Assembly (NCBI GenBank): GCA_937874965.1
Contig: CALNCD010000268.1
Coordinates: 1 to 9,538, forward strand
Reading direction: 5' to 3'
Length of the DNA stretch: 9,538 bases
Origin: an uncultured Erysipelotrichaceae bacterium
GTDB taxonomy: Bacteria > Bacillota_I > Bacilli_A > Erysipelotrichales > Erysipelotrichaceae
Shown: positions 5,638 through 9,538 of the stretch, one piece after another
Position numbering within the stretch: position 1 is the first letter of the stretch
Layout of the letters: each line of letters opens with the position of its first letter
Notes under the pieces: model-generated
What the model was told of the DNA's origin: nothing
The model's database searches: none
What the model saw: the letters and a program-made list of their open reading frames with translations, nothing else
Position numbers and translations under genes: made by a program

Positions 5638-7029
5638 CTATAGTTTGAACGGTACTGCACCGGTGATTCCAGCAACGACAATGAAGATGATGAAGACACC
5701 CACTGCCCATTTTGCCGATTCACGCTGCCAAGCACCCATATCCAACCCAGTCAGGTTCAACAGCAAGTAGATGAACGCAACCAATGGACTGAGCAAGTGG
5801 AAGGCCTGTCCAAGGACAGATGCAATTCCCAGCTGCAATGCTGTAAATCCGAACTTGTATCCTGTTTCTGCGATAACCGGTAATACACCGTAGTAGAACG
5901 CATCGTTGGACAAGAAGAATGTACCAGGAGCTGAGACAAAGGCAACAACCATACCCCAATAATTCCCAAGGCTTTCAGGAATAACACGTGTCAATGAATT
6001 TGCCAAGGCTGTAGCCATTCCGGAATTCGTGAACAGACCCATGAAGATACCAGCACCAAGAACCAAGATAACAACCTGCAATGCATCTCCGGCATTGTCC
6101 TGAATCCGTTGCTTCTGTTCACTCAGTTTCTTGTAGTTGATAACCAAGGCCAAAGCTGTACCGACTAAGAACAGGAAGACTGAAGGAACAGCGAGATCAG
6201 AGACAAATCCACCGACGATCAGCCAAGCAATAATGACAATCGTCATAATCGCATTGATCCAGACCTTCTTAGGACGCTTCAGCGCTTGTTCTTCTTCACT
6301 GCTTGGAGCTGTCAGTTCGTCAATTTCCGCATTGGTCATTTCAACAATACCAACCCGCTTGCGTTCTTTCATACCCAGGTAGAGAGAAACACCCAGCATG
6401 TAGATAACCGCGACAATCATACCTGGAGCCAAAGCGCTAAGTACAGGACCGCCATCAATCTTCAAGACTGAGATAGCCCGTGCAGTAGGTCCACCCCAAG
6501 GCAGCAAGTTCATGATCGTATTCATCATGATCAGGAGAACACCTAAGTTCATAATCTTCAAGCCAAGTTTACGATACAATGGCAAGAATGCCGTACAGAC
6601 AATCAAGGTTGTCGTGGTTCCATCCCCGTTCAATGAAACTGCAGCGGAAACAACAGCTGTTGCGAATAAGACCTTCATTGGATCACCCTTCGCAAAACGA
6701 AGCATTGTCTTGGTCACAGGATCAAATAGACCCGCATTCAACATAATCGCAAAGTACATAATCGCAAACAACAGCATGACGGCTGTGGTAGATGTCTGCT
6801 TCAAACCAGCTAAAGTCCACTCACCGACAATCCGGAACTGGTTCCAAACGGTAACCACTCCCTTATACTGTTCAGTCACTGCAGCAGTATACAATCCAAA
6901 TGCTGATCCGATAAGTACGAAGACTAACGGAACAAGCACGAGGGCTGTAAATGGCTGCATCTTTTTTGTCATGATCAAGACCATAAATACAATGATCATC
7001 AACCATGCCAAGATAGTAAGCATGTCCAT
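5638..7029 (-). CDS. CitMHS family citrate/divalent-metal:proton symporter
   Basis: A 463-residue polytopic inner-membrane transporter with about 11 to 12 hydrophobic segments and a charged cytosolic loop near residues 220-256. CitMHS signatures are NAGLFDPVTKTMLRF (98-112), SLNGDGTTTTL (132-142), NLLPWGGPTARA (174-185), FFLSNDAFYYGVLP (371-384) and HLLSPLVAFIYLL (411-423). Bacillus CitM and CitH import citrate complexed with Mg2+ or Ca2+ respectively, coupled to protons. The metal preference here cannot be read from sequence. The start at 7027-7029 has GGAGG at 7039-7043; a second ATG at 7021-7023 is less well placed. No citrate lyase or two-component citrate sensor gene is adjacent. A cre-like site at the promoter implies repression by preferred sugars. 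It diverges from nox. Confidence 0.92.
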   Translation of the reverse strand: MDMLTILAWLMIIVFMVLIMTKKMQPFTALVLVPLVFVLIGSAFGLYTAAVTEQYKGVVTVWNQFRIVGEWTLAGLKQTSTTAVMLLFAIMYFAIMLNAGLFDPVTKTMLRFAKGDPMKVLFATAVVSAAVSLNGDGTTTTLIVCTAFLPLYRKLGLKIMNLGVLLIMMNTIMNLLPWGGPTARAISVLKIDGGPVLSALAPGMIVAVIYMLGVSLYLGMKERKRVGIVEMTNAEIDELTAPSSEEEQALKRPKKVWINAIMTIVIIAWLIVGGFVSDLAVPSVFLFLVGTALALVINYKKLSEQKQRIQDNAGDALQVVILVLGAGIFMGLFTNSGMATALANSLTRVIPESLGNYWGMVVAFVSAPGTFFLSNDAFYYGVLPVIAETGYKFGFTALQLGIASVLGQAFHLLSPLVAFIYLLLNLTGLDMGAWQRESAKWAVGVFIIFIVVAGITGAVPFKL

Positions 7030-7064
7030 AATTTCATTCCTCCGCTAAATAGCTTTCTAAGCAT

Positions 7065-7070
7065 AGTATA
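7065..7070 (-). promoter_or_regulatory. -10 element of citrate transporter gene
   Basis: TATACT on the minus strand (7065-7070). The best -35, TTGAAA (7086-7091), is 15 nt upstream, which is a short spacer. It lies inside the cre-like element, so CcpA binding would directly occlude the promoter. Confidence 0.5.
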
Positions 7071-7076
7071 ACGACT

Positions 7077-7090
7077 ATAAAGCGCTTTCA
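7077..7090 (-). promoter_or_regulatory. cre site (CcpA operator) at citrate transporter promoter
   Basis: On the minus strand TGAAAGCGCTTTAT agrees with the cre consensus TGWAARCGYTWNCW at all but one defined position. Its core AAAGCGCTTT (7079-7088) is a perfect palindrome. Location over the -35 region predicts carbon catabolite repression, as known for citrate uptake genes of Bacillus. The gene for CcpA is not in the window. Confidence 0.72.
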
Positions 7091-7095
7091 ACAAG

Positions 7096-7107
7096 AGGGT
7101 TGACCCT
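7096..7107. repeat. Short dyad AGGGT-TG-ACCCT of unknown role
   Basis: Perfect 5-bp arms flank a 2-nt centre, immediately upstream of the cre-like element of the citrate transporter promoter. It could be a binding site for a citrate-responsive or other regulator. No consensus was recognised. The remaining stretch 7110-7260 of the 314-nt spacer between the two divergent genes holds only AT-rich sequence and a TAATCGATTA palindrome (7201-7210). Confidence 0.25.
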
Positions 7108-7266
7108 TAAAGAACACTCAAAAAACACATCTGTACATTAGCAAACTCCACTAAAAACTTAGCCTTTTCGTGATATCCTTCTATTTAGAGGACTTTTGTG
7201 TAATCGATTATATTAACCTTATGATCCCTTGATTATACTTGTGAAAAAACGCTGTTTTATAACTAA

Positions 7267-7284
7267 TTGTGATTTAGTTCACAT
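7267..7284. promoter_or_regulatory. Rex-like or Crp/Fnr-like operator upstream of nox
   Basis: TTGTGATTTAGTTCACAT fits the Rex consensus TTGTGA-N6-TCACAA with one mismatch, and also fits the Crp/Fnr-type TGTGA-N6-TCACA perfectly. Its centre lies about 46 nt upstream of the predicted transcription start. Rex senses the NADH/NAD+ ratio, a natural input for an NADH oxidase gene. A Crp/Fnr-family protein would instead act as an activator or oxygen sensor. Sequence alone does not decide. Confidence 0.6.
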
Positions 7285-7287
7285 TAA

Positions 7288-7316
7288 GTGACAATCATTA
7301 TCATTCTCGATATAAT
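7288..7316 (+). promoter_or_regulatory. nox promoter
   Basis: GTGACA (-35, 7288-7293, 5 of 6) and TATAAT (-10, 7311-7316, perfect) are separated by the ideal 17 nt. The ribosome site GGAGG (7333-7337) follows 6 nt before the ATG. Confidence 0.78.
7289..7303. promoter_or_regulatory. Fur-type operator at nox promoter
   Basis: TGACAATCATTATCA matches the 7-1-7 Fur inverted repeat TGATAATnATTATCA at 13 of 14 arm positions and lies across the -35 and spacer. The sequence CATTCTCRATAT, starting inside the box and running past it, is shared with the ahpC promoter, suggesting one Fur-family repressor controls both units. Confidence 0.65.
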
Positions 7317-7343
7317 GAGGGTAATTACTAATGGAGGATCAAT

Positions 7344-8681
7344 ATGAGCAAAATAGTAATCGTCGGGGCAAACCATGCAGGAATTGCTGCCGCAAACACC
7401 ATTCTGGATAATTATCCGGAAAATGAAGTCGTAATTCTAGACCGTAACTCCAATATGAGTTATCTGGGATGCGGAACTGCCCTTTGGGTCGGTCGTCAGA
7501 TCGAAGGGTATGAAGGCTTGTTTTACACGAAGAAAGAAGATTTCGAAGCCAAGGGAGCCATAATCCTCATGGAAACCGTCGTTGATCGTATCGATTTCGA
7601 CAAGAAAGTGGTCTTTGGCACCAAGAAGGATGGTTCAGCTGTTGAGCAGTCTTATGACAAGCTGATCCTCGCTACCGGTTCAATCCCCCTGAATCCACCG
7701 ATTCCTGGCCGTGATCTCAAGCACATCCAGAACGTCAAGGTCTTCCAAGAAGGAGCCCTATTGGATGAAACCTTGAACGATGCTGCCTTGGAAAATGTTG
7801 CTGTTATTGGTGCGGGCTATATCGGTGTTGAAATTGCGGAAGCTGCAAAGCGCCGCGGTAAAACCGTTCGTCTCTTTGATGCATTGGACAGCTGCCTCGG
7901 GGAATACTATGATCGCTCATTCACCGATCGCATGGCAGAAAATATGAAGAATCATGGCATTGAACTTCACTTCTCTGAAAAAGTTCAGGAATTCAAGGGA
8001 ACCGATCAGGTCAGTTCGATTGTGACAGACAAAGGTGAATACGCTGCTGATGTCGTTGTAATGTCTGTCGGATTCAGACCCAACAATCAATTAGGAAAAG
8101 AAACATTGGATCTGACGAAGAACGGTGCTTACCGGGTCAATCTCAAGCAGGAAACCAGCTTGAAAGATGTCTATGCTGTCGGAGACTGTGCTTCCATATA
8201 CAGCAATGCGACACAATCGGAAACCTATATCGCATTGGCAACAAATGCTGTTCGCAGCGGTATTGTTGCAGGTCACAATGTCTGCGGAACCCCATTGGAA
8301 TCAATCGGCGTTCAAGGTTCCAGCGGCATCTCCATCTTTGGCTACAACATGGTTTCCACTGGTCTAACCGTCCGTGCCGCAGAGCGTTTGGGAATGGATG
8401 TCTCCTATACTGAATATGAAGATATGCAGAAACCAGAATTCATTAAGGAAGGCAATGAAAAAGTCAATATCCGTATTGTCTATGAAACCACGAGCCGCCG
8501 TGTCATCGGTGCACAGATTGCATCCTTTGACGCAAGCATTGCCATGGGCATTCATATGTTCTCCTTAGCTGTTGAAGAAAAGGTCACCATCGACAAGCTT
8601 AAACTTCTCGATATTTTCTTCCTTCCTCATTTCAATAAGCCATACAACTACATTACAATGGCTGCTCTTAGCGCCAAGTAA
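7344..8681 (+). CDS. nox: Water-forming NADH oxidase (Nox-2/NoxE type)
   Basis: A 445-residue cytosolic FAD enzyme of the NADH oxidase/CoA-disulfide reductase family. It oxidises NADH while reducing O2, most likely by four electrons to water. The N-terminal FAD fold reads VIVGANHAG (5-13, with H11). The single redox cysteine C43 sits in SYLGCGTALWVG (39-50), as in Enterococcus, Lactococcus and Streptococcus Nox. NADH fold GAGYIG is at 156-161, with acidic D179 at the end of the second strand favouring NADH over NADPH. The FAD contact VGDC is near 279-282. The C-terminal dimer domain ends with LPHFNKPYNYITMAAL, typical of Nox-2. Peroxide-forming NADH peroxidase (Npx) and CoA-disulfide reductase are alternatives, but this motif set fits Nox-2 best. 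It regenerates NAD+ and consumes oxygen, complementing AhpC. Confidence 0.93.
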   Translation: MSKIVIVGANHAGIAAANTILDNYPENEVVILDRNSNMSYLGCGTALWVGRQIEGYEGLFYTKKEDFEAKGAIILMETVVDRIDFDKKVVFGTKKDGSAVEQSYDKLILATGSIPLNPPIPGRDLKHIQNVKVFQEGALLDETLNDAALENVAVIGAGYIGVEIAEAAKRRGKTVRLFDALDSCLGEYYDRSFTDRMAENMKNHGIELHFSEKVQEFKGTDQVSSIVTDKGEYAADVVVMSVGFRPNNQLGKETLDLTKNGAYRVNLKQETSLKDVYAVGDCASIYSNATQSETYIALATNAVRSGIVAGHNVCGTPLESIGVQGSSGISIFGYNMVSTGLTVRAAERLGMDVSYTEYEDMQKPEFIKEGNEKVNIRIVYETTSRRVIGAQIASFDASIAMGIHMFSLAVEEKVTIDKLKLLDIFFLPHFNKPYNYITMAALSAK

Positions 8682-8687
8682 ATCAAT

Positions 8688-8737
8688 AATAAAAAGTGAT
8701 TCTTCCAGCGATGAAACCGGAAGAATCACTTTTTATT
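8688..8737. terminator. Bidirectional terminator between nox and RDD gene
   Basis: AAAAAGTGATTCTTCC (8691-8706) pairs perfectly with GGAAGAATCACTTTTT (8719-8734) around a 12-nt loop. Three further A/T pairs extend the stem to 19 bp. Symmetric A and T runs serve both convergent transcripts. The RDD gene's TAA (8733-8735) lies within the stem. Confidence 0.92.
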
Positions 8738-9299
8738 CTTTTATTTTACGAGGGGCTTCAATGAACTTGGTTTTCGCAATCAATTCCTGCAAGCCTCGCT
8801 TCTCCTTCGTAAACAGGATCAATATGGCGGATGCGATACCGACAAAGCCCGAATACGTGATCACCATTCCGGCAATTTTGGAGCCGCTGATGGTATTCAT
8901 CAGTAAAATCAGATAACTCTGGTACCCGAGAATTCCAGATTGGAGAACAACAACACCCAACCCAAAATGCAGCAATAACGTTTTAATTGATGGTGTTTCT
9001 CCGTCTTTAGTCACTGCCTTGACTCTGGAAATCGGCAATTTCATCATCAAGGTCTGACCCTTGAAGATAAATACAGGCACAACCAGGTAGTACACTAAAC
9101 CAAAAAGCAAAGCGACTGAAAAGGATACGATCTGCCCCTGAGTTCCTAATGCATTCAGAATCTCATCAGATGTTGTCAGCGTCGTGAAATCAACATGGAA
9201 GACATAGGTCATGATAGAATTCGCAAGAATTGTACACAGATAATAACTGATAAAAAAATCGGCAATGAAGGCGATAGCTCGCCGTAGATTAATGGTCAT
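8733..9299 (-). CDS. RDD family membrane protein
   Basis: A 188-residue integral membrane protein. The N-terminal RRAIAFIADFFISYYL (6-21) holds the conserved Arg and Asp of the RDD family. GQTLMMKLPISRVKAV (81-96) matches the family's cytosolic loop (GQTxGKxxxxxRV), and RGLQELIAKTKFI (168-180) matches the conserved C-terminal loop, with Glu in place of the usual Asp. Hydrophobic segments lie near 7-33, 56-80, 106-136 and 141-164. Function is not established for most of the family; some members are linked to ion transport or stress. The start at 9299 is preceded by AGGAGG (9303-9308). The upstream thioredoxin-like gene stops just 10 nt before it, so the two form one transcription unit. Confidence 0.85.
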   Translation of the reverse strand: MTINLRRAIAFIADFFISYYLCTILANSIMTYVFHVDFTTLTTSDEILNALGTQGQIVSFSVALLFGLVYYLVVPVFIFKGQTLMMKLPISRVKAVTKDGETPSIKTLLLHFGLGVVVLQSGILGYQSYLILLMNTISGSKIAGMVITYSGFVGIASAILILFTKEKRGLQELIAKTKFIEAPRKIKE

Positions 9300-9309
9300 A
9301 TTCCTCCTG

Positions 9310-9538
9310 TTATTGAATCATGGATTCAAGTATTGTTTGCAAGGCACTCTTTTGATCCGCAGTCATCTTGGCAGCATGGGCATCATGTCCATCCACTGTT
9401 CCCAGATGTGTCTTGATTGATCCGTCGGGATTAATAACAAGAACAAACGGGACATACCCTCCGCTCTGAAGGTCGGTATCGAGCGTCTTATCCAGAACTT
9501 CAAAGCTCTGAATTGCCGATGCGTTCGCTGCCTCAGCA
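9310..9538 (-). CDS. Thioredoxin-like fold protein, 5' end cut by window
   Basis: Only the last 75 or so residues are present, read from the right edge to the TAA at 9310-9312. SGGYVPFVLVINPDGSIKTH has the look of the second half of a thioredoxin fold: a cis-proline candidate before a beta strand, then a hairpin turn with a PDG, followed by LGTVDGHDAH and a final helix MTADQKSALQTILESMIQ. If so, any CXXC site and any signal peptide or lipobox lie outside the window, so redox activity and location cannot be judged. It is followed at 10 nt by the RDD gene whose ribosome site it almost reaches. It may be related to TlpA-type or bacteriocin-accessory thioredoxin-like proteins, but this is tentative. 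Confidence 0.6.
   Translation of the reverse strand, partial: AEAANASAIQSFEVLDKTLDTDLQSGGYVPFVLVINPDGSIKTHLGTVDGHDAHAAKMTADQKSALQTILESMIQ

Noticed and set aside
6512..7048. 178-codon open frame on the plus strand opposite the citrate transporter
   Set aside because: It is fully antisense to a strongly supported transporter gene, lacks a ribosome site, and its composition is what the complement of membrane-protein codons gives.
7201..7210. TAATCGATTA perfect palindrome as an operator
   Set aside because: A 10-bp AT-rich palindrome is expected by chance in an AT-rich spacer, and it is about 100 nt from either predicted promoter with no known consensus.

Overview
This window looks like ordinary chromosomal DNA from a low-to-moderate GC Firmicute (Bacillota). 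Strong GGAGG-type ribosome binding sites, CcpA-like and Fur-like operators, DegV and DUF1836 proteins and intrinsic terminators all point that way. An aerotolerant fermentative lineage such as the Erysipelotrichia is my best guess, but this is inference and not a sequence match. TGA is used as a stop, so the standard code applies. No RNA genes, insertion sequences, prophage, CRISPR arrays or large repeats were seen.

Layout, left to right. Minus strand: a 3'-truncated degV-family gene (left edge) overlapped by a DUF1836 regulator-like gene, then a PAP2 phosphatase whose start is overlapped by an 18-codon leader ORF. Plus strand: a small hypothetical membrane protein ending in a terminator. Minus strand: a 7-bladed propeller lactonase. 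Plus strand: ahpC and an ahpF-like flavoprotein, tightly coupled. Two hairpins follow, and then on the minus strand a CitMHS-family citrate transporter with a cre-like site. Plus strand: a water-forming NADH oxidase (nox). Minus strand: an RDD-family membrane protein and, cut by the right edge, a thioredoxin-like protein.

The unifying theme is oxygen and redox handling. Nox would reduce O2 to water using NADH, while AhpC plus its flavoprotein reductase would remove peroxides. Both transcription units carry a similar Fur-type inverted repeat over the promoter. nox also carries a dyad that fits Rex or Crp/Fnr regulators. The citrate transporter diverges from nox and appears to be under carbon catabolite control.

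The most unusual item is the ahpF-like gene. Its domains are in the reverse order of classical AhpF: the thioredoxin-reductase-like flavin module comes first and the tandem thioredoxin-fold module, normally N-terminal, comes last. Its nucleotide-binding motif is also atypical. The PAP2 leader ORF and the related CTAG dyads in two promoters deserve a second look. No wholly new multi-gene system was evident.
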